DNA of 64,000 nt from Nigerium massiliense (GCF_000826085.1 NZ_CCYM01000003.1:310001-374000); one strand, 5' to 3'; counted from the first letter of the stretch, positions 47,889 to 56,726 are shown. Notes: a model not told the origin generated them from the sequence alone. Made by a program: numbers and translations.

Positions 47889-50800
47889 TCAGTGGTCGCA
47901 GCAAGACCTCCGGGCGGCGGCGAGGACGGAAGGCTCGTTCCACCAGAACTCCAGGGAGCTCGGATGCGTCGGAACGGCCGGCCGGACGCGGCTGGGCCGT
48001 CCGTTGGTCACGGACGAGGTCCCGGTGACGCGCTGGCCCCCACCGGAGGCGGGTGAGGCGCCGGCGTCCAGGTACGGCTTCATCAGGTCCGCAGGGGTGT
48101 GTACCCGCCCACCGACCACCGTGTGGGTGACGTTGGCCGCGTCCTCGATGCGGGCCAGTGGGTCGCCATCGACGACGACGATGTCCGCGAGCTTGCCGGC
48201 GGCGATGCGGCCCAACGGCTGCCCGAGGAAGTCGGCGGTCGCGCTCGTCGCCGTGACCAGCGCCGCGTGCGGCGACATGCCGAACCGCACCATCGCCCGC
48301 AGGTTCATGTGCAGGCTGATCGCGACGTGGTCGATGGGGGCGTCGGTCCCGCTGACGACGTTGCCGCCCTTCGCCAGCATCGCGCGGATCTGCTTGACCT
48401 GGTTCTCGAGCTTGACGAGCTGGGCGGGCTGGGTCGGTCCGTTCGCTGTCTGCACGCTCGTGTTGAGGGCCGCCCGCCGCCACGAGGGATAGAGCGTCCG
48501 CGTCCGCTCGTCGGTGACCAGGGAGGTGTCGGTCCGGTAGAGCGCGCTGGCGTCGAAGAGCGTGGGCGTCCGGCGCATGCCCGAGCGAACGAACATGTCG
48601 ATGACGTCGTCGTAGGCCGTCCCGACGTTGGTGATCGTGCGGCTGTACCCGAACCGGTTGGTCGCCCCGATGTGCTCGGTCTGGTCGGCCCCGAACGCCA
48701 TCGGCGGGTAGTGGTAGTGCGACGTGATCGCGACGCCGTGGCGGTGGCTCCACTGCGTCGCGACCTTGTGCCACCGCACGGGCAACCGGACGTAGGCCTT
48801 GATGAGGTCGTACTGCAGGGCGCCCGCCCGGTCGAGCTCGAGGCGCAGTTGCCGGTCGCTGTAGGTCGGCCGCATGAAGTTGTAGTAGATCCGCGGGCCG
48901 TCCACCGCCTCGCCCGTGGCCAGGTAGCGCGGCCCGACGCGAAGCCCCGCCTGGATGGCCTCTCGCTCTTCGCACATGTGGTAGGCCGGGCTGCCCGGGG
49001 AGCGGGTGAGCGTGATGCCGTACGCCAGCCAGAGGCGGCCCTGCCGGTTGCCGTAGGCGTAGCCGGCCATCTCTCGGTGGTGGTGGATGTCGATCAGGCC
49101 TGGCATGACGAACTTGCCGGACGCGTCGATACGCCGCGCTGCCGGACGGTTGTCGCGGTGCGGCTCCACGGCGACGATCTTCTGCCCGCGGACAACGACG
49201 TCGACGTCGCGGCGCACCTGCCGCGAGACCCCGTCCCACATCCGGCCTGCGTGGATGACGAGGTCCCCGGAACCCTTCTGCTGCTCGCCCCCGTGGTTGG
49301 TCCAGGTCAGCGGCACCTTCCAGGTGCGGGCGCCGCGGCCGTCCGCGCGGATGGTGCGCAGGCGTCCGTTCGAGAGGTAGGCGATGGTGGCCGAGTCGCC
49401 CGCCCAGCTCGGGGCGTCGCTGACCTCGTCGGTGATCTGGCGCGGGGCCCCTCGCATCGTCCCGTCGGACGCCACGTCGGCCACCCACAGCACGCTGCCG
49501 AGCGCGAACACGATCTTCGTGCCGTCCGGGGACCAGACGGGCCCGTCGTCGCCGCGAGTCTGCAGCGACCGGTTGGGGATCGCCTCGACGTAGCGCGCCG
49601 CGCCGGTCTGCCGGTCGACGAACAGCAGGGTGCTCAGGCCTTCGCGGTACCGCTTCGAGTACGGCTTCACGGCGGCCAGCGCGATCGTGCGGCCGTCCTT
49701 GCTCCAGGTGGGACGGCCCGGCTCGAACGTCGCCTCGAAGACCCGCTGGATGTCACCGGTTGCGACCTCGACGGTCCACAGCGCGCCGGTCTCGTCGAGG
49801 AAGGCGATCTCGCGGCCGTCCGGCGACCAGCGGGCCGAGAGTGCGGCACGCTCGGTCATCGCGGTGACCTGGGTGTCCTTGCCGGTGGCCAGATCACGGA
49901 CCCAGACGTTCAGCGTCCCGGAACGGTCGGTGCAGTAGGCGAGCTTGGTGCCATCGCGCGAGAAGTCGGGGTCGCAATACCACCAGGTGGTGTCCTTGAA
50001 CAGCGCTTTGGGGGTCCCGCCGAGCGGCATGATCCACAGGTCGCCGAGCGCCCGGAAGGCGACGGACTTGCCGTCGGGGGAGAGCACCGGGCTGCCGATG
50101 CCGATGACCTGGCGGTTCCCGGTGCCGGCCAGGTCGCGCGGACGCTTGCGGTAGCGCGCGGGCTGCACCGACAGCGCCGCGGAGAACCCGATCGCCCGGG
50201 CCTGGCCGGTCGCCGGCCCCGACGCGGGAAGGCTGCGCTCGCGGACGCGCCCGCCGGCGGTGTAGAGGAACCGGCCGTCGGCGCGGAAGCTCACCCGGAA
50301 GGGGAAGGGCTCCTCGCCCTGGACGAGGGGAGCGGCGCCCCCCATGAGGACGTTCTCGCCGTTGCGGAACAGGTGGTAGACGACATCCTTGCCGTCAGGG
50401 GTGAACTCGGGCTGGTGGATCTCCTCGGTGTCGCCGGCGCGCACCAGCGTCTGCCGGGCGGCGGTCGCCACGGTGACGACGTCGATCCGGGTCTTGTCCA
50501 CGACGAACGCGACGCGCTTGCCGTCCGGCGACCAGGCGGGCTCGTACTCCTCGGCGTCCGTCTGAGCGAGGACGGCGATGCGCCCCGTCCGGACGTCGTA
50601 GGTGTAGATGCCGTAGCTGCCGCGGACGTCGGAGGAGAAGACGAGGGTGCGGCCGTCCGGGGACCAGCGCGGTTCGCGGTGGTCGGCAGGGCCCGATGTG
50701 AGCCGGCGCTTGCCGGATCCGTCGGGGCGGATCACCCACAGGTCGAAGTTGCCCTCCCGGTAGCCCTGGTAGGCGATCAGCGAGCCGTCGGGTGACCAGT

Positions 50801-51140
50801 CGGGCTGGGCGATGTCGTCGAGGTCGCTCGTCAACCGGCGGAGCGCGCCGCCCGAGGACGACCCGACCCACAGCACGCCGAGCAGGTCGAGCGCGATCTG
50901 GCGGCCGTCCGGGCTGATGCGGACGCCGAAATCGGTTCCGGAGCCGAGGCGTACGTCGGCGTCCGGGACGTGGGGGGCCGCGGTCGCCGACACCGGGATC
51001 GTGACGTCGAGACCGGCGGCGAGGGTGACGGCGCCGGCTCCGGCGAGCACGGTGCGGCGGGACAGTCCGTGGGGGTTCTGGAGTACGGGGGTCTGATCAG
51101 CGGAAGCGGGGTCGGGCATGCGGACATCGAGGCTCGTCAT
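47889..51140 (-). CDS. Tat-exported beta-propeller amidohydrolase, 1083 residues
   Basis: A twin-arginine signal is at 28-50 (LSRRTVLAGAGAVTLAAGL). Residues about 60-640 are TolB/WD-like propeller repeats with recurring SPDG and WSPDGR turns. From 650 an amidohydrolase follows: VMPGLIDIHHHREMAGYA (two metal His), TSHYHYPPM, VSGTDAPIDHVAI, and the typical end LGRIAAGKLADIVVVDGDPL. The metal site appears complete. It is a secreted hydrolase of unknown amide or peptide substrate; TolB propellers often precede peptidase-like hydrolases. The tail has a CC-D-H end that may bind metal. Confidence 0.88.
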   Translation of the reverse strand: MTSLDVRMPDPASADQTPVLQNPHGLSRRTVLAGAGAVTLAAGLDVTIPVSATAAPHVPDADVRLGSGTDFGVRISPDGRQIALDLLGVLWVGSSSGGALRRLTSDLDDIAQPDWSPDGSLIAYQGYREGNFDLWVIRPDGSGKRRLTSGPADHREPRWSPDGRTLVFSSDVRGSYGIYTYDVRTGRIAVLAQTDAEEYEPAWSPDGKRVAFVVDKTRIDVVTVATAARQTLVRAGDTEEIHQPEFTPDGKDVVYHLFRNGENVLMGGAAPLVQGEEPFPFRVSFRADGRFLYTAGGRVRERSLPASGPATGQARAIGFSAALSVQPARYRKRPRDLAGTGNRQVIGIGSPVLSPDGKSVAFRALGDLWIMPLGGTPKALFKDTTWWYCDPDFSRDGTKLAYCTDRSGTLNVWVRDLATGKDTQVTAMTERAALSARWSPDGREIAFLDETGALWTVEVATGDIQRVFEATFEPGRPTWSKDGRTIALAAVKPYSKRYREGLSTLLFVDRQTGAARYVEAIPNRSLQTRGDDGPVWSPDGTKIVFALGSVLWVADVASDGTMRGAPRQITDEVSDAPSWAGDSATIAYLSNGRLRTIRADGRGARTWKVPLTWTNHGGEQQKGSGDLVIHAGRMWDGVSRQVRRDVDVVVRGQKIVAVEPHRDNRPAARRIDASGKFVMPGLIDIHHHREMAGYAYGNRQGRLWLAYGITLTRSPGSPAYHMCEEREAIQAGLRVGPRYLATGEAVDGPRIYYNFMRPTYSDRQLRLELDRAGALQYDLIKAYVRLPVRWHKVATQWSHRHGVAITSHYHYPPMAFGADQTEHIGATNRFGYSRTITNVGTAYDDVIDMFVRSGMRRTPTLFDASALYRTDTSLVTDERTRTLYPSWRRAALNTSVQTANGPTQPAQLVKLENQVKQIRAMLAKGGNVVSGTDAPIDHVAISLHMNLRAMVRFGMSPHAALVTATSATADFLGQPLGRIAAGKLADIVVVDGDPLARIEDAANVTHTVVGGRVHTPADLMKPYLDAGASPASGGGQRVTGTSSVTNGRPSRVRPAVPTHPSSLEFWWNEPSVLAAARRSCCDH

Positions 51141-51223
51141 TCAGGGCTCCTGGCTTCGTTGCGGAGGGATGAGCGGAGTCTTCCTCACCGGTCCCGCGTC
51201 CGGCAAGACCCGGCCCGCCGGGG

Positions 51224-52480
51224 ATGGGTCCGCGCTGTTCAGTCGCTGAGAGGACGCCTCGTCGCTCCTGGGCGCGACGATGTGCCGGGACCCGGGCCGG
51301 CGTGGACGCCTCGTTCACCCCGAACGAGGTCGCCGACTTATACGGCTGGCCGGCCGGCGATGGACGCGGGCAGACGATCGCGCTCATCGAGTTGGGCGGC
51401 GGTTTCGCCGACAGCGACCTCACGGCGTACTTCGGCTCCCTCAACCTTCCGACGCCCAGCGTGCGCGCCGTCGGCGTCGACGGGGCCGGCAACGTGCCCG
51501 GCCAGGATCCGCGGGGCGCGGACGGTGAGGTGCTGCTCGACATCGAGGTCGCCGGAGCCGTCGCCCCCGGCGCGCAGCAGGTGGTCTACTTCGCGCCGAA
51601 CACCGACGCCGGATTCCTCGACGCCATCACCACCGCCACGCATCAGACACCCGCGCCGGCGGCCCTCAGCATCAGCTGGGGCCTCTCCGAGGACCAGTGG
51701 ACGCCCCAGGCGCGCAACGCCATGGGTCAGGCCTTCGCGGACGCGGCGGCGCTGGGGATCTCGGTGACCTGCGCCGCCGGCGACAACGGGTTCGGTGATC
51801 AGGACTCCAGCCGGAATGCCCGGGGCACGACGACCCACTGCGACTTCCCGGCGTCTTCGCCCCACGTCATCGCCTGCGGCGGGACGCGATTGAGTGTCTC
51901 CGCCGGCGCGATCATCGAGACCGTCTGGAACAACGCGACCGGCGGGGGCATCAGCGACGTCTTTCCGGTGCCGTCCTGGCAGGCCGCGGCGCTCACGCAG
52001 TCGGGGGTGACCGCCCGGTCCGAGGTGAGCGCCCAGTCTGACATGGATGCACAGGCCGAGGTGAGCGCCCAGTCCCACGTGGATGCCCGGTCCGAGGTGA
52101 GCGCCCAGGCGCGGCGCAAGCGGAAGCCCGCCCCGCCGCCCGCGGACCCCGTAGCCAGCGGCAGGGGAGTGCCCGATGTCGCGGGCAACGCCGACCCCGC
52201 GACCGGCTACCAGGTGCTCGTCGACGGCACGAAGACCGTCATCGGCGGCACGTCCGCGGTCGCCCCGCTCTATGCGGGCCTCGTCGCGCGGCTCAACCAG
52301 AACAGCGGCGGACGCGTCGGGCTCGGGACGCCCGCCTGGTACGCCACGGCCGCCGCACAGCGCCCGGCCGCAGGATTCCGCGACATCGTCGACGGGGACA
52401 ACGGCGCCTACCAGGCCGGTCCGGGCTGGGACGCCTGCACCGGGCTCGGCGTCGCGGACGGCACCATCAAGCCGGCCTGA
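51224..52480 (+). CDS. S53 (sedolisin/kumamolisin) peptidase without prodomain
   Basis: Most of the 418 residues are the S53 catalytic domain: [15 protein letters not shown] then [12 protein letters not shown]. Catalytic residues are Glu102 and Asp106 in [13 protein letters not shown], oxyanion Asp187 in CAAGDNG and Ser344 in [10 protein letters not shown], all present. The usual N-terminal signal and prodomain of about 180 residues are missing; ATG 51224 leads straight into the catalytic domain. A loop at about 263-300 carries a 12-residue tandem repeat and a basic KRK segment. Truncated gene or intracellular form are both possible. Confidence 0.8.
   Translation: MGPRCSVAERTPRRSWARRCAGTRAGVDASFTPNEVADLYGWPAGDGRGQTIALIELGGGFADSDLTAYFGSLNLPTPSVRAVGVDGAGNVPGQDPRGADGEVLLDIEVAGAVAPGAQQVVYFAPNTDAGFLDAITTATHQTPAPAALSISWGLSEDQWTPQARNAMGQAFADAAALGISVTCAAGDNGFGDQDSSRNARGTTTHCDFPASSPHVIACGGTRLSVSAGAIIETVWNNATGGGISDVFPVPSWQAAALTQSGVTARSEVSAQSDMDAQAEVSAQSHVDARSEVSAQARRKRKPAPPPADPVASGRGVPDVAGNADPATGYQVLVDGTKTVIGGTSAVAPLYAGLVARLNQNSGGRVGLGTPAWYATAAAQRPAAGFRDIVDGDNGAYQAGPGWDACTGLGVADGTIKPA
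52013..52108 (+). repeat. 36-bp tandem repeat within the S53 gene (2.7 copies)
   Basis: Units run 52013-52048, 52049-52084 and partial 52085-52108. Each encodes A-R/Q-S/A-E-V-S-A-Q-S-D/H-M/V-D. Copies differ at a few bases. It lies in a loop of the protease between strands; copy number may vary between strains. Confidence 0.85.
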
Positions 52481-52496
52481 CGCCGAAGCTGCCTGG

Positions 52497-53246
52497 TCAG
52501 CCGCCGGACAGCGAGCCGACGGCGCGGGCCACGAGCAGCAGCGAAGTCAGCAGCGCGGCCGTGGCCTGGGTGCCCATGAGCAGCTTGGCGCGGGTCGACA
52601 GCGGCATCGTGTCGGTGGGGCTGAAGGCGCTGGAGTTGGTCAGAGACATGTAGAAATAGTCGATGAACTGGGGCATCCAGTCGGCTTCGCTGCTGGCTCC
52701 GTCCTTCACCTCGCCGACGGTGTCCCGGTTCTCGTCCTGGGAGAACCGCCAGTCCGCGAGGGGGATCTTCTGGCGCTCTTCGCGCCGCCGCATCACCGGG
52801 CCGCCGCGGTCCAGCTCCCAGTACAACAGGGCGAAGCCGATCACGTTGGTGGCCCATACCTGCATCGCCCCGATGAGCATGGAGGCGCCGCTCGCGTCCG
52901 TCCCCATCTGGGCCACCAGAAGGACCAACGCGACCAGGTTCGTCCCGATGACCAGCAGGGACAGCACGATGGACGCAGCCCGCGACCACCGGCTCTGCCG
53001 GGTCATCCGCCACGGGTTGGTGCACAGCATCGCGATGAGCAGGACGGCCTCGACGGCCGGGATGACGATGCGCGGCCCGACCAGCAGCGACTCCGGCATG
53101 AGGGCGTACACGATGATGGCGCAGATCGCCGCGATCGCCGGGGGCCAGCGATTCTCGCCCTGAGCCGAGCGGCGTCCGTCGCGCGCCCCACCCAGCCCGG
53201 GGGAGCGGCGCGACGAATCCGGGGGGTCTGCCTCGTCCGTGGCCAT
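52497..53246 (-). CDS. Integral membrane protein, possible DUF1345-like/channel-like
   Basis: The 249-residue protein has about six hydrophobic segments. ATG 53246 follows GAGGAGG. Its C-terminal part, YFYMSLTNSSAFSPTDTMPL then LLMGTQATAALLTSLLLVA, resembles a two-helix potassium-channel pore with loop and the end of DUF1345. A charged loop lies between (RRREERQKIPLADWRF). Function unknown. It is convergent with the S53 gene and divergent from the GDPD gene. Confidence 0.75.
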   Translation of the reverse strand: MATDEADPPDSSRRSPGLGGARDGRRSAQGENRWPPAIAAICAIIVYALMPESLLVGPRIVIPAVEAVLLIAMLCTNPWRMTRQSRWSRAASIVLSLLVIGTNLVALVLLVAQMGTDASGASMLIGAMQVWATNVIGFALLYWELDRGGPVMRRREERQKIPLADWRFSQDENRDTVGEVKDGASSEADWMPQFIDYFYMSLTNSSAFSPTDTMPLSTRAKLLMGTQATAALLTSLLLVARAVGSLSGG

Positions 53247-53502
53247 CGTTTGCGCCTCCTCCGTCCCGAGCCGCACGGCTCGCGCGCCAAGAATGGCACA
53301 ACGTTTGGCGATCCCGGATCACCTGGAGGCGTCCCCGGGCCGAGTCGTTACGGACGGCACGAGCGTGGCCGGAGTGGCTCTGGCTACCGGCGTGTGGCAC
53401 CAAGAGATTCATCCGGCGGACGCCGTCCGTAGGATCGACGTTAAACGGGCCGAGAGAGGTTGTGGCGTCACCTGTTTCTTCGACTTAGGAGTAGTTCTCG
53501 CG

Positions 53503-54552
53503 ATGACCGACATCTCTCGCCGTTCTGCCCTCATCGGCCTCGGCGGTGGGGCACTGGCCGCAGCTGCGACCGCCGCCCTGCCGACGACGGCCCAGGCCGC
53601 CCTCAAACCGGCTCCCGCCCACACCGGCGAGACGATCGTCGTCCCGACCCCCGGTCCGGCCAAGTTCGGCCTGCGTTTCGACTGTCCTGAGGAGCTCGCC
53701 GCCTACACCCGCTACGACTACCTGACCGCGCACCAGCCGCTGCTCATCGGCCACCGCGGCGGCTATTACCCCGACGGTCCCTGGCCCGAGTCGGCCCTGG
53801 AGTCCATGCAGAACATCCTCGCCACGCGCGGCAGCGTCTTCGTCGAGATGGACATGCGCATGACCAAGGACGGCAGGTGCATCAACATGCACGACGACAC
53901 CATCGACCGCGAGACGACGGGCAAGGGCAAGATGTCCACCCTCGAGGCGTACGTCCTCGACCAGCGCCTGGTCAACGCGCAGGGCAAGACCACGCAGCTG
54001 CGTCCCCGCCTCGTCCAGGACATCTTCGAGTGGGCCAAGCGTGTCGACGCGGTCCTGTGGGTCGACATCAAGGACGCGACCCCCGAGTACGTCGTCCGTC
54101 AGATCCGCGAGTACGAATTGGAGTCGCAGGTCGTGCTCAGCGCCTACGGCGCGAAGAACGTCGCGCGTTTCAGGCAACTCGCTCCCGAGTGCGTCTACTT
54201 CATCCCGACCGATCCGGGCAGCCTTCCGACGGTCCAGTCCATCAAGAGTGCGGCACGGATCGGCAAAGTCATTGGCTTCGCCGGTTGGTACCTGCCGGAT
54301 ATGAGGGACTCCCTGACGATGCAGGACGACTGGAACGCGCCGATGCAGCTCGAGATGAATCGCTACGACCATAATCTGCACAACGATGAGCTCGACGGTT
54401 GATACTACACCCGGGCGGTGGAGACCGGCTTCCGCATCTTGTGCACCAATCACTACCCCGAGGTCAGCGACATTCTCGGCATCAAGGGCTGGGCACCCAA
54501 GGCTCCGCTGCATCGCGGACATCGCGGACGCCGCCGCCACCACGGCCACTGA
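53503..54552 (+). pseudogene. Tat-exported glycerophosphodiester phosphodiesterase with in-frame TGA
   Basis: ATG 53503 follows AGGAG and starts a twin-arginine signal (ISRRSALIGLGGGALAAAA). GDPD motifs are GHRGG (His84), VEMDMRM (Glu115, Asp117) and NMHDD (His130), with LWVDIKD. At 54400-54402 a TGA follows ELDG. The same frame goes on with YYTRAVETGFRILCTNHYPEVSDILGIKGW and to a stop at 54552. Trp (TGG) is the likely original codon at the TGA. The 299-residue product would lack the last strand-helix unit of the barrel, so it may be inactive or unstable. Confidence 0.82.
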
Positions 54553-54677
54553 GGCCAGGCGCACCTGCCATAGGGGGCGTCGACGTGAGCTGGCGCCCCC
54601 CACCGGGGCCGCTCATCGACGGCTGCTGACGCAGCTGCGCTCCAGCGATGCGGAGCGACCGCTAGTACTGTCGCCGC

Positions 54678-54989
54678 GTGACTGACATCACGGTGGTGAA
54701 GCTTCCCGAGAAGAACCGCTACGAGGCTCTGCTCGACGGCAATCTGGCCGGCTATGCCGACTACATGGAGACCGACGAGTTGATCATCTTCACCCACACC
54801 GAGGTCGAGCCGGAGTACGAGGGCCGCGGCGTGGGTGGTGCGCTGGCGCGCTTCTCCCTCGACGAGGTGAAGGCGACCGGCACGAAGAAGGTCATGCCGC
54901 TGGGCCCCTTCTACAACGGCTACATGGCCAAGCACGCCGAGTACCAGCCACTCGCGTTCAACGCGAAACCCTCCAACGTCACCGATTGA
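54678..54989 (+). CDS. Small GNAT (YjdJ/Gcn5-like) acetyltransferase
   Basis: The 103-residue protein has the short CG-type acetyltransferase fold: RYEALLDGNLAGYADYME, TEVEPEYEGRGVGGALARF (acetyl-CoA loop) and VMPLGPFYNGYMAKHAEY. GTG 54678 stands 6 bases after TACTGT with no Shine-Dalgarno, suggesting a leaderless mRNA. The substrate is unknown; relatives may acetylate small amines or proteins. Confidence 0.87.
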   Translation: MTDITVVKLPEKNRYEALLDGNLAGYADYMETDELIIFTHTEVEPEYEGRGVGGALARFSLDEVKATGTKKVMPLGPFYNGYMAKHAEYQPLAFNAKPSNVTD

Positions 54990-55022
54990 CCACTGGTGGT
55001 CCGGCGAGTGGCTCAGGTAGCC

Positions 55023-55038
55023 TGTAAACATGTCTACA
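55023..55038 (+). promoter_or_regulatory. Palindromic operator overlapping the relB-type start codon
   Basis: TGTAAACATGTCTACA is a 16-base palindrome with 14 of 16 symmetric positions (TGTA-n-ACATGT-n-TACA). It includes the ATG at 55030. A TAGCCT element ends six bases before the ATG. This placement fits autoregulation of a toxin-antitoxin operon by its antitoxin. Confidence 0.6.
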
Positions 55039-55260
55039 GCTGTGGTGAGCGTCCGCCTGGACGATGAGATGAAGAGTCGACTGGATGCTCTGAGCGCTGC
55101 CACCGGACGCCCGGCTGCCTTCTACGTGCGCCAGGCCTTGCTGGAGCACCTCGATAAGTTGGAGTACGCCTACGCGATCACCGGCGAGGCTGAGGCGATC
55201 CGTCGTGGCGAGATCGAGACGATCTCCAGCGAGGATCTTGCCGCCGAGCTGTTCGGATGA
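55030..55260 (+). CDS. RelB/DinJ-type ribbon-helix-helix antitoxin
   Basis: The 76-residue protein has an N-terminal ribbon-helix-helix (VVSVRLDDEMKSRLDALSAA, RPAAFYVRQALLEHLDKLE) for DNA binding and a C-terminal acidic tail (RRGEIETISSEDLAAELFG) that would bind and neutralise the toxin. It overlaps the toxin by four bases (ATGA). Its own start codon lies inside a palindrome, suggesting self-repression. Confidence 0.9.
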   Translation: MSTAVVSVRLDDEMKSRLDALSAATGRPAAFYVRQALLEHLDKLEYAYAITGEAEAIRRGEIETISSEDLAAELFG

Positions 55261-55523
55261 CCTGGAGCGTCCGGTACGCTCCGCGCGCCGCGAAGGCGAT
55301 GCGCAAGCTCGACAAGCCCGTGGCCCGTCGGGTGTTCGACGGGGTTGAGCGGTTGGGCACCCTGGAAGATCCGACGGGTCCGTGCAAGGCGTTGTCGGGG
55401 CCGTTGGCCGGACTTTGGCGCCTGCCTGTTGGCGACTACCGGGTCGTCCTCGACATCCGTCGAAGCGAGGTCGTCATCGTCGCACTCGACGTTGGCCACC
55501 GGTCCAGGGTCTACGACGACTGA
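55257..55523 (+). CDS. RelE/ParE-type toxin
   Basis: The 88-residue protein has the RelE fold: WSVRYAPRAAKAMRKLDKPV, RVFDGVERLG, CKALSGPLAGLWRLPVGDYRVVLDI and VVIVALDVGHRSRVYDD. Basic residues needed for mRNA cleavage in RelE are present (Lys, Arg in LWRLPVGDYR). It most likely cuts ribosome-bound mRNA when free of antitoxin. Coupled to the antitoxin by ATGA. Confidence 0.9.
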   Translation: MTWSVRYAPRAAKAMRKLDKPVARRVFDGVERLGTLEDPTGPCKALSGPLAGLWRLPVGDYRVVLDIRRSEVVIVALDVGHRSRVYDD

Positions 55524-55632
55524 CCGCGCGCTCTTGCTTATCGTGGGATAGTCAACCGCCCGCGACCAGCAGAGTGACAGGGTTTGGCAGAGTTGTGCCG
55601 CCAAGCCTGCCGCATCGACTTCCGCGTGTCCG

Positions 55633-55646
55633 ATAATGTGCATTAT
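55633..55646. promoter_or_regulatory. Palindrome ATAATGTGCATTAT upstream of HTH remnant
   Basis: ATAATG and CATTAT form an inverted repeat around TG. It overlaps the ATG at 55645 of the regulator remnant, a place typical of autoregulation. Confidence 0.45.
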
Positions 55647-55873
55647 GACAGAGCCAGTTCAGCCCAGCCCTGCCCTGTTCCGCTGCAGCGGAACTCGCCG
55701 CTGTTCTCGGCTTGACGCGCGTCACGGTGTCACGGGCGATCGGCGAACTGCGCCGCGTGGGGGTCTTTGGCCCTGCGGTGCCCGGACGGCTGGACCTGCT
55801 TGCCCGCAGACTCCTAGACGAGCCGGCGGCAGAATTGCCAACACGCTTGTCAACGAACCGAACCGCGGATTGA
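55645..55873 (+). pseudogene. Helix-turn-helix regulator remnant (frameshifted)
   Basis: An ATG at 55645 gives MTEPVQPSPALF, then the frame is unlike any protein. In the next frame a clear DNA-binding motif continues: AAELAAVLGLTRVTVSRAIGELRRVGV, like the C-terminal HTH of Crp/Fnr-type regulators. It ends at TGA 55871-55873. A frameshift at about 55680 would join them. The HTH is followed by about 40 residues of non-domain sequence. Small and decayed; original family uncertain. Confidence 0.55.
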
Positions 55874-55888
55874 CAACCAAGTTGTCAA
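55870..55888. promoter_or_regulatory. Perfect palindrome TTGACAAC-CAA-GTTGTCAA
   Basis: This is a 19-base perfect inverted repeat with 8-base arms. A further half-site TTGTCAAC occurs at 55847-55854 and a related TGTCAAC at about 55924. It looks like an operator of a DNA-binding protein. Confidence 0.6.
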
Positions 55889-55927
55889 CCACCTAGCCAA
55901 GGCCAGGTCCGACCCAAGAAGGCTGTC

Positions 55928-55944
55928 AACGTACAATGTACGTT
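55928..55944. promoter_or_regulatory. Perfect palindrome AACGTACA-A-TGTACGTT
   Basis: This is a 17-base perfect inverted repeat with 8-base arms around one A, 25 bases before the ATG of the truncated HIT gene. Repeats of this TGTAC form are used by several antitoxin families. Confidence 0.6.
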
Positions 55945-55969
55945 CCGCATCATGTGTCAAGCTCGGGCC

Positions 55970-56148
55970 ATGGACGATGCCTGGAAGCTGGATCGAGTGG
56001 GCTCCGCGCTCCGGGGGACCAATCCCACTGTGCTAAAGCGACTCCGTGCCGGCTTCGCCGTCATCGGCGACGTCCAGCACTTCCCCGGCTACTGCGTGCT
56101 GATCACTGATGATCCACACGCAATGACCCTCAACGATCTAACACGCGC
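55970..56148 (+). pseudogene. HIT-family protein, 3'-truncated
   Basis: The first 58 or so residues match the N-terminal half of an actinobacterial HIT protein: WKLDRVGSALRG, NPTVLKRLRAGFAVIGDVQ, PGYCVLITDDPH, LNDLTRAE. At about 56145 similarity ends where the sequence becomes the antisense of an AraC-type gene, and the catalytic HxHxH motif is missing. It is therefore a fragment. Confidence 0.72.
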
Positions 56149-56553
56149 GGAGATCGGCTTGTCGGGTTGGGTGCGGAGCACCAGCCGGGCTCTTTCGAGG
56201 CGCAGTGTGCGTAGACGCCCCATGACCGACTCGCCGGTTTCTTCGAACAGGCGGAGCAGGGTTCCGCGGGTCTGGAACAGGAAGTAAAGGTAGTCCTGCT
56301 CATCGTGGGCTTGGGCGATATCGCTGCGGGAGCGCCTGACCTCCTCGGCCCTGGCCCGTTTGGTGGACAGGCGGAAGTCGGCGTACTGGCCCAGTCGGAT
56401 CTCTCCGCCGAATCCGGCACCGACGGGATCGGTCCGAACTGAGACGCACGCTTCCCGGCGGACCTGGCGCCAGTAGTCGACCTCGTCGCCCCGTGGGGCG
56501 TTCCGAGTCGAGAAGGACGTTAGGCGCGGCAGCGAGGTGCTCTCCTGTCCCAT
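56145..56553 (-). pseudogene. AraC-type regulator remnant with internal deletion
   Basis: The ATG at 56553 starts the AraC-binding-like domain (VDYWRQVRREACVSV, GGEIRLGQYADFRLS, AHDEQDYLYFLFQTRG). After TRGTLL the sequence jumps straight to the second half of the AraC HTH (RLFEETGESVMGRLRTLRLERARLVLRTQPDKPIS). About 100 or more residues that normally lie between are missing. It then stops at the junction with the HIT fragment before the last HTH helix. So both an internal deletion and a 3' truncation. Confidence 0.75.
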
Positions 56554-56726
56554 GATCACGCCCCTGCTCGCTGGTCCGTGCTGGTGTGCTCTTCCATACC
56601 GGTCTGGCCTACCAGAGTACGACGCCGGCCCTCGCCCGGATCGGCATCGAGAACCGATCCGTGCAGAGAGCCGGCCCGCGACCGCCGCTGAGGCGATGGT
56701 CACGGGCCGGGGACGACGGCGCGAAA

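Noticed and set aside
48099..50795. 898-residue plus-strand frame
   Set aside because: It is antisense to the propeller-amidohydrolase gene and has no recognisable domain.
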